Origin: Chrysogorgia sp. JL179-B06
Lineage: Eukaryota > Cnidaria > Anthozoa > Scleralcyonacea > Chrysogorgiidae
Assembly (NCBI GenBank): GCA_035772405.1
Contig: JAYKKM010000260.1
Coordinates: forward strand, 1,493,501 to 1,557,500
Direction: 5' to 3'
DNA length: 64,000 bases
Positions 33,774-45,700 of the stretch are shown in pieces. The notes under the pieces were generated by a model, which was not told the origin of the DNA, did no database searches, and was given only the letters and a program-made list of their open reading frames with translations. Within the stretch, counting starts at the first letter, position 1; each line of letters starts with the position of its first letter. The translations under genes were made by a program, and so were the position numbers.

Positions 33774-33947
33774 GACTATTTTTGGCAGTGATGTTGCCTT
33801 TCTTGGTCATCCATAAATCGATGGAGTACATTGAAGGAATCTTTGGGCATCTGTGGCAGTTGTGATATCGGAAGTTCTTCGTTCATTTCTGCTTCGTAAA
33901 TTGCTTCTACTGCGATCGTTTCATTTAGTTCTTGTTCAAGCTTTAAT

Positions 33948-34613
33948 TTAGCGAGGGTTTTCTCCTGCTCTTTGATTGATCATGTCAGTGAATTTAAGCT
34001 TTTCTTGTAAAACAGCTTTCTTTGCTTTCATGTTAATCAAGGTATCTTTCGAATTCGTTGAAGAACTTCGTGTCGATCCTCGTGAGCGTATTGACTTCTG
34101 AGTGGCGCGCGATGAGATAGATCTGGTATCTTCTGCGCCTAAGATGCGTAAGCGTTCCTGAGCGAATTCGAGTGCGTTTTCCCACGCTGTTTTTAATTCA
34201 TTTTGACTATCTGTTATACGACATAACTCGATAGGATCAACAACTAATTTGGACCATTCATCAAAGCTTTGAAAAGTAGCATCTATCTGCTCCATCCTCG
34301 CCTGCAATTCGTTCTTAATATCATCTTGACTTCGCGACGAGGATAAATAATAGCGAAAGTCCTTCAACTTGACAACACATTCATTTACTTTGGTCAAAGC
34401 TGTTTTACGCTTCGTTACTATGGTGTAGTCAAGACCCTTTTCGGTCATGACTCGTTTACGAGTGTTTCTCATGGGAAAACTGTCACCGGTAACTTGGTTA
34501 GAGCTTGCTCCGTTTGTATCGAACTGAATCAATTCTTCCAAATGGATGCCAGAGTTTTTGTCAATCTGGTCGGGCGCCAAACCGTGTGACTGCGACATTA
34601 AACTAGCGCGCAA
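33948..34613 (-). pseudogene. BEL/Pao Gag, N-terminal part
   Basis: A 221-codon frame starts MRASLMSQSHGLAPDQIDKN close to the 5' LTR. It is rich in charged helices (KTALTKVNECVVKLKDFRYY, LQARMEQIDATFQSFDEWSK) with a Ser/Thr/Arg-rich linker, like the matrix-side region of BEL/Pao Gag. A one-base shift near 33960 ends this frame; the expected Lys/Glu-rich coiled coil continues in the next frame to about 33795, where a second shift leads into the 33773 frame. Confidence 0.7.
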
Positions 34614-34701
34614 ATGTAAACAATAGCCGTCTGGCCCGTCTTTCTGTCTGTAGAATGTTCCGAATTGAACAACTTAGTTCCAGCATATAACAAACTTTGA
34701 C

Positions 34702-35073
34702 TGTGACGGCGATAGCTCCTCAGAGCGAAGGAGTTGTGAATACCGTGAAACTTTAAATGATAAATTCCTACAGCACAAAGAACGGCGTCGGGATTCTTTA
34801 TTATCCGAACCAATTATCAAAATACCGTCAAACTAAAGATAATAACGGTAAAGAATTACTAAATATAAGACTACATACAGAGTTATTAAGAGACGAAAAT
34901 ATAGTAAAAGATGACACTAAAAACTTACGTTTGTATAGGAATATATGAACAAAATAGAAAGGTTTGAAGACTATAAAAGTACGCGTGTTGCTTGACTCAC
35001 AATAAATTGTCACGTGACTTTCTCGCTAAGGTCAAAGGTTAAATTTCAACTAAGGCGCTAAGGTGCCGTTACA
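34702..35073 (-). repeat. 5' LTR of the BEL/Pao element
   Basis: 372 bp, aligning end to end with 27610-27993 with about six mismatches (for example GAGTTGTG against GAGCTGTG, GCCGTTACA against GCCATTACA). It carries the promoter for the minus-strand transcript; no TATA box was assigned. Confidence 0.92.
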
Positions 35074-35248
35074 CCAACCGTTATAATCCCACTACAAACC
35101 CTTTACGAAGTTATATAATTCCAGGGTATATATATCCCACTGAGAATTCGAGCTTGAATACCATGCGCGTAAACCAAGACGAGCCAGTCAACAATGGAGA
35201 AACAAGACGTTTCAAGACATTATTCAAGATTGTTCAATATAATATATA

Positions 35249-35355
35249 ATTTATAGACCCTCCTCTTGGGGAATCCCCTCATCTATATAATATATATATA
35301 TATTGTTCCGACGGGTAATATTTTGTTGAATTCCCCTTTGTCCGGGTCTATAAAT
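35249..35355. repeat. Short inverted-repeat (MITE-like) element
   Basis: ATTTATAGACCC at the left pairs with GGGTCTATAAAT at the right, and GGGGAATCCCC near the left pairs loosely with GAATTCCCC near the right. A (TA)n run fills the centre. Confidence 0.5.
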
Positions 35356-35639
35356 GATATCTATCCTCCTTGTTGGTTATCCTCATTGTTGGTTATCCTC
35401 CACAGGCCAGGCCTAACTATGTGCCACAACAGATGAGGTAAATGCAGAGTGTTAGGCCTAGAACTCTTCTAACATTCAGAAAAGTATTAAAGTAAAATAC
35501 ATCAACTACTCAAAGTTGTTTTAAGAGTATTATAAAAGAGTGTTGTTACTGTTGCTTGGTAAATAATTGATTCTCTAAGGCATTGGCCTTTCAAGGGGCA
35601 CTTGCTTGGGTTTAGCCATCTTCCGTTACGAAAATTCCA

Positions 35640-35752
35640 CATGATTTCACATGTGAACATTTCACATGTGATTTTGGAACATGTGAAACAATCACATGTG
35701 AAACAAACATGTTTCAAAATCACATGCGAATAATTCACATGAAACTTTATAT
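35640..35752. repeat. Cluster of TCACATGTGA palindromes
   Basis: CACATGTG or half sites of it occur at least seven times in about 110 bases, partly as the 10-bp palindrome TCACATGTGA, spaced irregularly by 5-15 bases. CACATGTG is an E-box word, but the density suggests a repeat, not a single promoter. Confidence 0.6.
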
Positions 35753-35867
35753 TCAAATGATTTATTTATCCATTTTACAATTTTTTTGCAATTACAGTTT
35801 ATACTAGTAATAAATAAATAGACAAAATATCCAGAAATATTGTAAATTGTGAAATTCAGAAAATGTT

Positions 35868-36060
35868 TATGAGCTCCAGATGGGAATCGAATCTGCAACC
35901 TTCTGATCTCCAGTTTGCGGTGGCAAAGGCTATGTTGTGTACTAGTTGGTACATGCAGCATACATACTGCTAATTCAGCAGTCTCAATATATATATATAT
36001 CTTTATCAGAATTTATTAAATGTTACTTGCAGCTTGGTTATTTCAATATAGTAAATTCTT
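35868..36060 (-). mobile_element. tRNA-derived SINE, copy 1
   Basis: On the minus strand it has a B-box-like GATTCGATTCC preceded by CAGAAGGTTGCA. The 5' side of the plus strand carries the shared tail (GCAGCTTGGTTATTTCAATA). It lies head to head with copy 2. Confidence 0.5.
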
Positions 36061-36215
36061 TACTACACAGCTTTCAACCGGAGATCATGAAGGTTGCAGC
36101 TTCGATTCCTATCTGGGGTTCAGAAACATTTTTCTGAGTTTGTGTTAAAGCTTGAGTAGCAAATAATTTACTATATTGAAATAACCAAGCTGCAAGTCAC
36201 ATTTAATATATGCAA
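36061..36215 (+). mobile_element. tRNA-derived SINE, copy 2
   Basis: CGGAGATCATGAAGGTTGCA then a B box (TTCGATTCC), GCTTGAGTAGCAAATAATTT and the tail CCAAGCTGCAAGTCACATTT. The tail is the reverse complement of 36016-36058, giving a 42-bp inverted repeat with copy 1. Confidence 0.5.
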
Positions 36216-36379
36216 AAATATTATACCAGTAACCTAAATTCACTAACAGTATATGCAAAAATCGGCCAGAATATATAGCCTATCAATAATATTTTAGTTC
36301 TAGTAATTGACAGATATGGTTACATGGTTGTATCTTCTAATTACTATAACTAAACACTTGACTTAACACATTAACAATA

Positions 36380-37283
36380 TTAAAGTACCACTAACCCCCA
36401 AAATGATATTTTGTTTGAAAGGACATTTAAAATTATGAGGAATGGTTATGGCAGTTCTTCGATGTAATATTTAAATCCAAATCCGAGTACTTAAAAACCC
36501 GGTCTAGTCCGATTTCGAGGCCTTTGAATGACTTCTCAAAATTAATTAGTGTAATCCCTAAGTGGATTATTAATGATAAATGTAATCCCTATTAGTTCTT
36601 GACGTCATATTCGCAGCACGGGACTGGAAATATTATTTCTTGTCCTTGGACTGGAAAAAATATTTCTAATCTGCTGTCCAGTACTTTACTGGCATTTCTA
36701 GTGTCATCACGTGGTTCAATTTAGAAGATCTGATTGAATAATTTGCTCATGAATTATTAATGAGTTTGAGAAATCTATTTCCCTTCTCGAGGTATTCAGT
36801 AATATGTTAATGAGGCACAGGATGACGTCAAAGCAGGCAAACAACATTGTGGCAATTCTAAAATTTGTGTATATCTTCAAAGCTATCCAACGAAATAACT
36901 TGAAACTTTGCACGTGGATGCATACTACCAAACTACAGAACATCATGGTTCAAGTTATGTTATCACCATAGTAACAGATTAGTTTCTATACCTCCTAGTT
37001 TCTAAATCAAAATAATTTGTTTTCTCTCATGTGCAGATTGTTGAGATTGGCAGTTCTCAACAACGTTTTGAATAACTTCCAATGCAATACCCAAGTTTGA
37101 AATCGAAAACGTTGCTTGCAATGGCAGAAAATGAAGACTTCTGTATGAGAATGGAGAGGTTTGGAAGCTAGTCTGTTACTATGGTGTCATGGTGACAACA
37201 TTTAACTTGAAGCATGTAGTTTGGCGGTACATGTGTGTATCCACAATCAAAGTTTCAAGTAATTTCATTGGATAACTTTGATG

Positions 37284-37314
<31 letters not shown>

Positions 37315-37458
37315 TTAGAGTTGGCACAATGTTGTTTGCCTGCTTTGACATCAACACGTGCCTCATTAACATATATCACATTCATATCTAACTGAATACC
37401 TCAAGAATGAAAATAGATATCGAAGAACAGTTAGTGCCACACCCACTGGCACCTTTAA
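36380..37458. mobile_element. Fold-back element with long imperfect arms
   Basis: Bases 36801-37008 and the complement of 37150-37380 match over about 200 bases at roughly three quarters identity (for example GTCAAAGCAGGCAAACAACA, CTTGAAACTTTG, ACCATAGTAACAGA). Weaker pairing extends outward to TTAAAGTACCACTAAC at 36380 and its partner ending at TTAA 37458. A (TA)n tract breaks one arm at 37286-37309. No coding capacity. Confidence 0.55.
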
Positions 37459-37974
37459 GGCAACAATATACAAAACTAAAATAATTAAATATACAAATAT
37501 TAGTTAATTTATCATAATATTGGTAAATATTATAATATTGGTAAATGTTTTGACTTGTTTTTTCTTGCCTGCAGAGCATATCACTAATCTTTGCATTTTT
37601 GTGCCAATGCTTCCTCGATTTCTATTGTTTGGGAATTTATAATCTTTTGAGAACTTCAGCTAAAAAGAGCAAGGAGAGAAAAATAAGACTTAACATCCCT
37701 ATATTTGGTGTTAAAGCCTGCATTACCTACTGAAGTCTGATAATGCAGACCGAGACCTTGATAATTCTTGATGTCAAAAGACTCAACAATTGTTATATTA
37801 AACATTTTCAGCACAGTACTCGTCTACCTAATTACATGATAACTATTTTGTATGTATATACCATCGTTCAGAATGTGCATTCAACTAGATATTGACAATT
37901 GTAGTGGCTAATACAATTAAATATGCAGATATTGAATATTGAGTAATACAAATCAAGGTCTACTAAAGCTTTAG

Positions 37975-38060
37975 CACAAGCCCCAGATCGGAATTGAAGC
38001 CAATTGAACCCACAACCTTCTGGTCTCCGGTTAGATGCTCTACCATCGAGCTACTAGTAC
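37975..38060 (-). mobile_element. tRNA-derived SINE, copy 3
   Basis: Minus strand: TAGTAGCTCGATGGTAGAGC (A box), CCGGAGACCAGAAGGTTGTG and a B-box-like GGTTCAATT. It resembles a degenerate tRNA but the acceptor stem does not pair. Confidence 0.5.
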
Positions 38061-38109
38061 ATATGTCCCATATGTTACACAACATAGCCTTTGCTCCTCT
38101 GTCTGAGTT

Positions 38110-38345
38110 CTGGTAGCTGAATGGTCAATAAATTGTTTGCTACCCAAGCATTAACTGGAGATCATGAAGGTTGCATGTTCGTTTCCCATCTGGCATACAG
38201 AAGCAGTTTTCTGAGTTTGCATTGAAGCTTGAGTAGCAAACAATTTTCTATATTGAAGTAACCAAGCTGCAAGTCACATTTAATATTCTGATAAAGATAT
38301 AGACGTATCAAGACTGCTGAATTAGCAGCAGTATATTACACCTGC
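38110..38345 (+). mobile_element. tRNA-derived SINE, copy 4 (longest)
   Basis: A box TGGTAGCTGAATGGTC, B box GTTCGTTTCC, then the body GCTTGAGTAGCAAACAATTT and tail with CTGATAAAGATATAGACGTA and GCTGAATTAGCAGCAGTATA. It is the best guide to the full family unit here (about 235 bp). Confidence 0.6.
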
Positions 38346-38369
38346 TAACTAGTATACAATACATGTATA

Positions 38370-38615
38370 ACCATTGCTCTTCCATCTAACCAGAGACCAG
38401 AAGGTTGCAGGTTCGATTCCCATCTGGGGCTCAGAATTCCAATTTGGTAGCTCAATGGTCAGTAAATTGTTTGCTACTCAAGCTTTAAACCGGAGATCAT
38501 GAAGGTTGCAGGTTTGATTCCTGTCTGGAGCTCAATTTTTCAAGTTTGCATTAAAGCTTGAGTGGCCTGAGTAATTTTACTATATTGAAATAATCAAGCT
38601 AGTCACATTTATTAT
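38370..38615 (+). mobile_element. tRNA-derived SINEs, copies 5 and 6 in tandem
   Basis: Copy 5 (38370-38436) is truncated but keeps the B box GGTTCGATTCC. Copy 6 (38445-38615) has A box GGTAGCTCAATGGTC, B box GGTTTGATTCC and the tail TCAAGCTAGTCACATT. Same orientation as copy 4. Confidence 0.6.
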
Positions 38616-38951
38616 TTAATATTAGCTGATTTAACATACTAGTTTCTGAACATCAGAAATTATAAACTTACATATAATCAATTGAACTTTATCACCATCA
38701 AAGGCAGGGCAACATTCCTTACTTTCTCGTGTTATGGAACATATTGCCAAGCTGTTTTATGCATAAAATCTGAAATCAACATTGTCATGGTCATCTTCCT
38801 CTCATTCAGGGCACACATGATTTAGTTCATTTGCACCAAGTCAAGCAAGTTCTAAATTAGAAAGCCATGCCATTAAAAACAATATAAACATATCTTATTA
38901 TAAAAGTTGTAAAGATTTCGCTGTGCAAGCTGTGTTAAGTTGTCAATACCG

Positions 38952-38979
38952 CCCAGGTTGAAGATCTTGGCAAGATCTT
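38952..38979 (+). repeat. Left terminal inverted repeat
   Basis: 28 bp beginning CCCAGGTTG and running into AAGATCTTGGCAAGATCTT. It matches the right end at 52860-52887 in reverse complement with one A/G mismatch. Confidence 0.75.
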
Positions 38980-39450
38980 ACCAAGATCTTGTTTAATTTC
39001 TTGGCAAGATCATGCAAGATCCTGCAAGATCTTGCCAAGATCATGCAAGATCCTGCAAGATCTTGCCAAGATCATGCAAGATCCTGCCAAGATTTTACAA
39101 GTTCTTGCCAAGATCTTAGATGATCTTGCCAAGATCTTAGATGATCTTGCCAAGATCTTCCCAAGATCTTAGATGATCTTGCCAAGATTTTGCAAGATCT
39201 TAGATGATCTTGCCAAGATCTTATATAATCTTGTCAAGATTGTACAGGATCTTGCCAAGATTTTACAAGATCTTGCCAAGATATTAGATGATCTTGCCAA
39301 GATTTTACAAAATCTTGCCAAGATTTTACAAGATCTTATATAATCTTGTCAAGATTGTACAGGATCTTCCAAGATTTTATGCAATCTTGGCAAGATCTTG
39401 TAAAATCTTGGAAGATTTTATGCAATCTTGCCAAGATTCTTATATGATCT
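38961..39450. repeat. Left sub-terminal array of GATCTTGCCAA repeats
   Basis: About 490 bp of short units built from AAGATCTTGCC and AGATGATCTTGCCAAGAT, with variant links (TGCAAGATCC, TTTTACAAG, TTAGATG). Orientation switches near both edges, so the word occurs direct and inverted. Long ORFs through it are repeat artefacts. By analogy with En/Spm, such arrays are transposase or accessory-protein binding sites. Confidence 0.75.
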
Positions 39451-39558
39451 TGTTTACAGGCAAAATACAGAATTACAAATTAAATTACCATACACACAAA
39501 CATTGGTTTAATTTGTTTATTTATTGAAAAACTAAACGTGTATACTATACATAATGTT

Positions 39559-39711
39559 GGTACCAAAAAAGATGGTGACTGGTACATTTAACCATAATTA
39601 AGTGCACAGTAAACATTGAATCTCGTAGAAATAGACAATGTTTCAAAAAGATTAAAATTGGTAGTTGCAAAGTATTCTGGTAAATGTACAGCCACCATCT
39701 TTTTTGGTACC
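39559..39711. repeat. Inverted repeat just downstream of the BEN gene
   Basis: GGTACCAAAAAAGATGGTG at the left is matched by CACCATCTTTTTTGGTACC at the right, with ACATTTA / TAAATGT extending the pairing; arms about 32 bp, about 90-base loop. It lies between the BEN stop codon (39757) and the left repeat array. Confidence 0.65.
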
Positions 39712-39756
39712 ATCAATTGATATTGATAAAATATTTATATATAAAATAAAGTTGAA

Positions 39757-42700
39757 TTAAAGTTTAGGAGCACTTTCTTTCTTTACTTTTGATTTTCTAT
39801 TTACATCACGACATTTTTTATTGCATGCCTCCACAATCTGTGCACGACACTTTTTGATTCTCTCTACACCATAATTGGCATCCAAAACATCTAAACAAAA
39901 ATAAGAAGAAACTATTGATGGAGAACACAATGAATTAAGTGGGTTATAATTTTGGCTGTTGGAAAAAAGCAATTCATAGCAATTTAGTATAATTTTATGA
40001 AGAGAAGAACAATTCTAAAAACTCGATAAGAGGTATAATACCACTAAGTTACTAACTACAACATGAACTATGCAGTATAATACTTAATCCATAATGCTCA
40101 GTATAGGTAATACATACCAAACAATGTTGTTACCCGTTCTTTGTCAAGTGGGGTTCTTGATGACCTTCGTGTCTCCATGAGAATACCATTCCCCATCTCT
40201 TCATTACAATAAACAGTTCAGCAGTTGAAGAGCACACTTTCCTGGCTGTTTAGGAGGGGCACTGATATTCATCAAGTTAATCCCATTATGAAACTAAAAT
40301 TTAAAAAAAATTATAATATTTTCAAAACTTTTCTAACATTGTCAAAACCTATATTTTAAGATCTTGCAGAACATTAGATTTATTAGGGGGAGTTTGAAGG
40401 TGTGGGAACCCCATCAGGCACCCCCCTACCCCAATTTGGTAACCAACCCCCATTCTCAGACGATAATGGGTGCGCCAAAACTGTGCAATTCTCTTCCTGA
40501 ATAACTTCGCCAACTAAATTCAGTTGACACTTTTAAAAAACAACTTAAGACTAATTTTTTTAAATTAGCTTTCACTTAGTATTTTTATCTTTATACATCT
40601 TAATCCATTACATATAATGCGCACTTGATCATTTTATGTAATCTATGAAATATAAATGATTAAATTATTATTAATTATTATTATTATAGAGACGACTGGG
40701 TATGAGTCGGATACAACATGTCTAACTTAAAAATTAATTTGCAGCAATCCAGGGTAAACATTGTGAAGAAGGTCATTGTGTATGATAGCAAAAAGTGTTT
40801 GTGTAGTGAAAAATTCAGTTCAAATAAACTCTCTTACTGTAAAGAACTATAGAAATTATAATGATTGGTATTTACAACTCTTCCATATGTCACTTTGATC
40901 TTGATAAGATGTGTTTATGTAACAAAATTATGATAGTGTGTATGTGTGTGCATGTCGTATGATTGCAGTGTAATATCAAAGTGACGATCATTTACATATC
41001 AAACAAATCATAATATATGTCAAGAACAAAGTCAGATATGGAAGAGTTGTAAATGCCAATTTTTATAATTTCTATATTTCTGTCATGTAAGAGAGTTTAT
41101 TATGAACTGACGAACTCTTCACTACATCAACACTTTAATTCTCCAATACTTCAGTCAGTTATAACAAAGTATGACTTTTAAATAAATCATTATTGTTATT
41201 ATTATTATATCAGTTAACTGAGTTTTACTTACTATCTCTAGTCTTTTCTCCACTTCAATTTTCAATGGCTCCACAGGTAAAGGGGAACTCATTGCCTATA
41301 AAAATTTCATAAATAACCAAAGCTTTTATGCTAATAATTATAAGTAAGTTTTGTAAAATATTCCAAAGTCCAAACAAATTCATCATATAGAGTGATCAAT
41401 AACATCAGCAAGTACACCACCTGAAAACGCAAAATGTTACTATATAATAATAATGGTCAGTATAATATGCAGTCTGTAGATTGGGTATATAACATGATAT
41501 AAAACTCACCTTAAGAAAAATGAAAATTTTCTTTAAACAAAACATTGTATCGAGCTAATATAAAATACAGTAAACACAAGCAGCAATTTTGGAATACCAA
41601 CACCAGACCTCATCAGCATGACCACTACGGTACATCAAATAGCAGTTAATGACCGTGCCTGGGTTTCTGAGCGCTTATATCCTGGTTCAAATCTTGGGCA
41701 GCTGGCCACTTAATTTTTCTTAAAAATCAGTTTTATTTCTTTGTTATTACTTTCGTTTTTACTGTTAGTGTTTTCTTTTAGGGTTAGTGTTAGAGTAAGA
41801 ATTTTTTTTGTTAATATAAGCATTAGTTTTAGTGGTAAATACATGTTAGGCCCCAAGTATAAGAAGTACTAGTTGTATAAACTCATTTAAATCTATGATT
41901 AAGACCTACCTTTTTAATGATGCTTTTTTATAGCTATTCTATACTTATGTACTTAATTCTTATCCTCATTTATACATTCTATAATTATTTTATACTTATG
42001 TACATTTTTATCCTGTATATTGTATTATATTATGATTGTAAGTAAGCTACATACTAGTTTTAAGATTTATCAAATCATTGTAAACGCATTGAGGCGTAGC
42101 TAAATGCGTATATTAAGAACTGTAATTATTATTATTATTATTATTATAAGTATTAGCTAATGGGGTCTGGTGTTGGTATTCCAAATTTGCTGGACTGCTT
42201 GTGTAACTATTTTAAATTTGTCAGAACATTTTCGTTTTTCTAAAGGTGAGTTTTATAGCATGTTATATACCCAGTCTGCAGATTATATTGACCGATAATA
42301 ATACTTTAATTATAAGCTATGCAAACATATACCTGTGAGGTAGAAGGCTGCATCAGACTCACCACTGGACGCATAGGACTCTGTGTTGGACGCATTGAAC
42401 TCTGTGCTGGATGCACAGATGTAATCACATTGTTAAAGGATTTACTTTGTAACTCGTCGACTTTCCTCTGAAGTGCCTGAACAGTTTTCTCAACTTGTAA
42501 TCCTTGTCTCTAACTTGGAATCTGTTGTTTCCCTTACAGGCATCTTCACAATTGACTAGGAATAAAAAATTTTTTTTTTTTAACTAATTCCAAGTATTAA
42601 TATACGCACTGACATTGCTGTAGTGAATCTCAGTGGCTCAACGGTTAGAGCGTCTCACTGGCAATCATAAGGTTACAGGTTTGATTCCTCTCTGCGATCA

Positions 42701-45700
42701 GCTTGATGATGCAGATCTTCTATGTATTGCAGTCTAATTCCAAGTATTTATAACAAAAAGATGCTATAGCTTATACAGTTTTTTTTTACAAAACTTAAAA
42801 TACTCTTTGCTTGCTTAACATCTAAATTGATACTGAGAATATAATTCCTGAAAATAACTTACAATATCCTTTGATTTCTGCATTAGTTCTTGTTACTTTT
42901 TCTTTTCTGTAATTAAAAATTCGTCATCATCTGATGAGCTGCCAGATTCATCAGACTCTATGGTAGTACTTTTCTTGCGGTTTTTGCATGGTTTGGGTTG
43001 ATTGTCTTCTGCATCACTATTCAATGGCTGCACGACTCTTTTTTTGCCCTTGTGTTTTGTTTCTAAATTAATTACAAAATTGTCTCCTCAGCATTTATTT
43101 CCAATAATATGAGACATGAAATTCTCAATATACTCAGAATCCTGCTAGGAATATTGCTGAAAATTTAAAAATGTGTGCTTGAAAAAAGTTATGTAGATAT
43201 ATATAACACAGATCATACCTGGAGTAATAAATAATTTCTCCTGGAGCTTCAGGATACCCTCTAGTTCCTCTTTCTTACCTACCATAAAAAATATATATAT
43301 GCATAATTATGATTAATAGGTACCCAAGCAAATAGAATATTTACATACATTCCCAAAAACACAAATTACACTTTGGAAGTCATGGTGTTACAAAAATTAA
43401 TAATACCATGACTTAATTAATTGCTATAAAATTTGTGACTTGCATGAATCCTCCCTTGCAACATTTAATCACTAATTTCCTTCAAATAATGGTATAGCCT
43501 ACGTATAGACGGCAGAATTTCAGCCCGATTAATCAAGGCCGGACACGGAGCGTCTGCACGCAGGCTAATAATGGTATTACTCATATATATATTTTTAAAT
43601 GTTATAATTGCAGCCTGGTATTTTGTTAAAAACTTTATTAAAATATAAAATAAGTTTGACACACTGCTTAAAGTTTTTGAAAATAGACGTTTGGCTAAAA
43701 TACTGTAGCCTTCATCAGTGAATGGTGACCTAAAATGTTGAACCTTATATAATAAACAAGAATATGCAAACTTTTCAGAGCGACAAAAAACTCTCAGTTT
43801 GATATTTTTGGTATTGAAATGAGCAATTTAAATTTTTTCACACAAATTTTGGGCAGCATTTTCCGGCTTGTACGTATGTATATGTATGTCTTACTTATAT
43901 AATGACTAATTCTTACCTATATTAAAAAGACACCCAATAAATATCTTCCCTGAGTCCTTAACCTTCAGTGAGGACCCAATAACAAGATCCTGGTCTTCAC
44001 AGACAATCAGTTTTCTGCTGGCAATTGAAAATTTGTTTTCATCATTGAACAAAAACAAATAATGATCTATCGTTTCTGTAAATGGAATACATATATAGTT
44101 ATTTTAAACATATGAAATCAGTTTTGATTTGATAAAAGTATGTTTTGGGAAATTGGCTATTACATGCCGAATTTAATTTAGCCAAGTAAATACATCAAAT
44201 AAAACTATAAATCTTAGCTTTTGCCATTAATAACGAAAAAATGAAAATATACATACCTTACTCTGCCTGAATTTAAAATGCAATTTTATAGTAGTTTCAC
44301 TAATTTTGTCTAGATATTGTAATATCAATCTTGGATAGAAAGCCTACAACATTGTGTTTGCTAATTAGTTTTGCACAAGAGTTGCCATTAAAATATCTAA
44401 TAATCAAGTTACTACAGTATTATCGTTTATTTGTGTAGATTACTTTTAACTTCAACTGATTAAGGAAAGATGACAACATCTTCAAAATCTGCCAGCAAAA
44501 GATGACACATCTTTCTGACACAAGAGTTTCCGTTAAAATATCTAAATAATCAAGTTACTATATTGTTTTTGGTATACACTATATTAATATCGCGTTTAAG
44601 GAAAAGAAAAGACAAGATTATGTAGACTAGTTTTAACTTCAACTGATTAAGGAAGATGACAACATCTTCAAAATCTTCCAGCAAAAGATGACACATCTTT
44701 CTGACACAAGAGTTTCCGTTAAAATATCTAAATAATCAAGTTACTATATTGTTTTTGGTATAAACTATATTAATAACGCGCTTTAAGGAAACGAAAGGAC
44801 AAGATTATGTAGACTAGTTTTAACTTCAACTGATTAAGGAAAGATGACAACATCTTCCAGCAAAAAATGACACATCTTTCTGACACAAGAGTTTCCGTTA
44901 AAATATTTAAATAATCAAGTTACTATATTGTTTTTGGTATAAACTATATTAATAACGCGTTAAGGAAACGAAAGGACAAGATTATGTAGACTAGTTTTAA
45001 CTTCAACTGATTAAGGAAAGATGACAACATCTTCAAAATCTGCCAGCAAAAGATGACAACTGACACAAGAGTTTCCGTTAAAATATCTAAATAATCAAGT
45101 TACTATATTGTTTTTGGTATAAACTATATTAATAACGCACTTTAAGGAAACGAAAGGACAAGATTATGTAGACTAGTTTTAACTTCAACTGATTAAGGAA
45201 AGATGACAACATCTTCAAAATCTGCCAGCAAAAGATGACACATCTTTCTGACACAAGAGTTTCCGTTAAAATATCTAAATAATCAAGTTACTATATTGTT
45301 TTTGGTATAAACTATATTAATAACGCGCTTTAAGGAAACGAAAGGACAAGATTATGTAGACTAGTTTTAACTTCAACTGATTAAGGAAAGATGACAACAT
45401 CTTCAAAAGATGACACATTTTTCTGACACAAGAGTTTCCGTTAAAATATCTAAATAATCAAGATACTGTATTACCGGTATAATCGTTTTTGGTATACACT
45501 ATATTTATAACGGACCATACAAAATAACGGACCACATAGAATACTGTGAAATATCTTATCAGCTCTATTCGCATCCTGTATACAATGAACTAAAAACTGT
45601 GGAAGGTTTATATAGATCACCGGTCGTTTCGTTACGTAGTAGAGTGCTGCGTATAGACAGCGTTGTGAGCGATTTTTCAGGAGCAAATTTATTTGCTGTC

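Larger units (their letters stand above)
27605..35078 (-). mobile_element. Complete BEL/Pao LTR retrotransposon
   Basis: A 7.46-kb element on the minus strand is bounded by two LTRs (27610-27993 and 34702-35073) and flanked by the direct repeat CCAAC (27605-27609 and 35074-35078), the 5-bp target duplication typical of BEL/Pao. Internally, in minus-strand order, are Gag, zinc knuckles, aspartic protease, reverse transcriptase, RNase H, integrase and DUF5641. The polypurine tract AGGGGAG lies beside the 3' LTR. The LTRs differ by about six substitutions and one 12-bp indel, so insertion is fairly recent. The coding part is nevertheless split into about eight frames. Confidence 0.92.

Noticed and set aside
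38042..38060. tRNA gene on the minus strand
   Set aside because: Same reasoning: degenerate SINE head without a paired acceptor stem.
38952..39450. CRISPR-like short regular repeats
   Set aside because: Units are contiguous with no unique spacers, and the sequence is eukaryotic.
39288..39527. 79-codon ORF rich in ILPRFYK
   Set aside because: Repeat translation within the left sub-terminal array.
42625..42715. Functional tRNA gene
   Set aside because: A and B boxes are present, but the acceptor stem does not pair and the same head recurs with SINE tails elsewhere.
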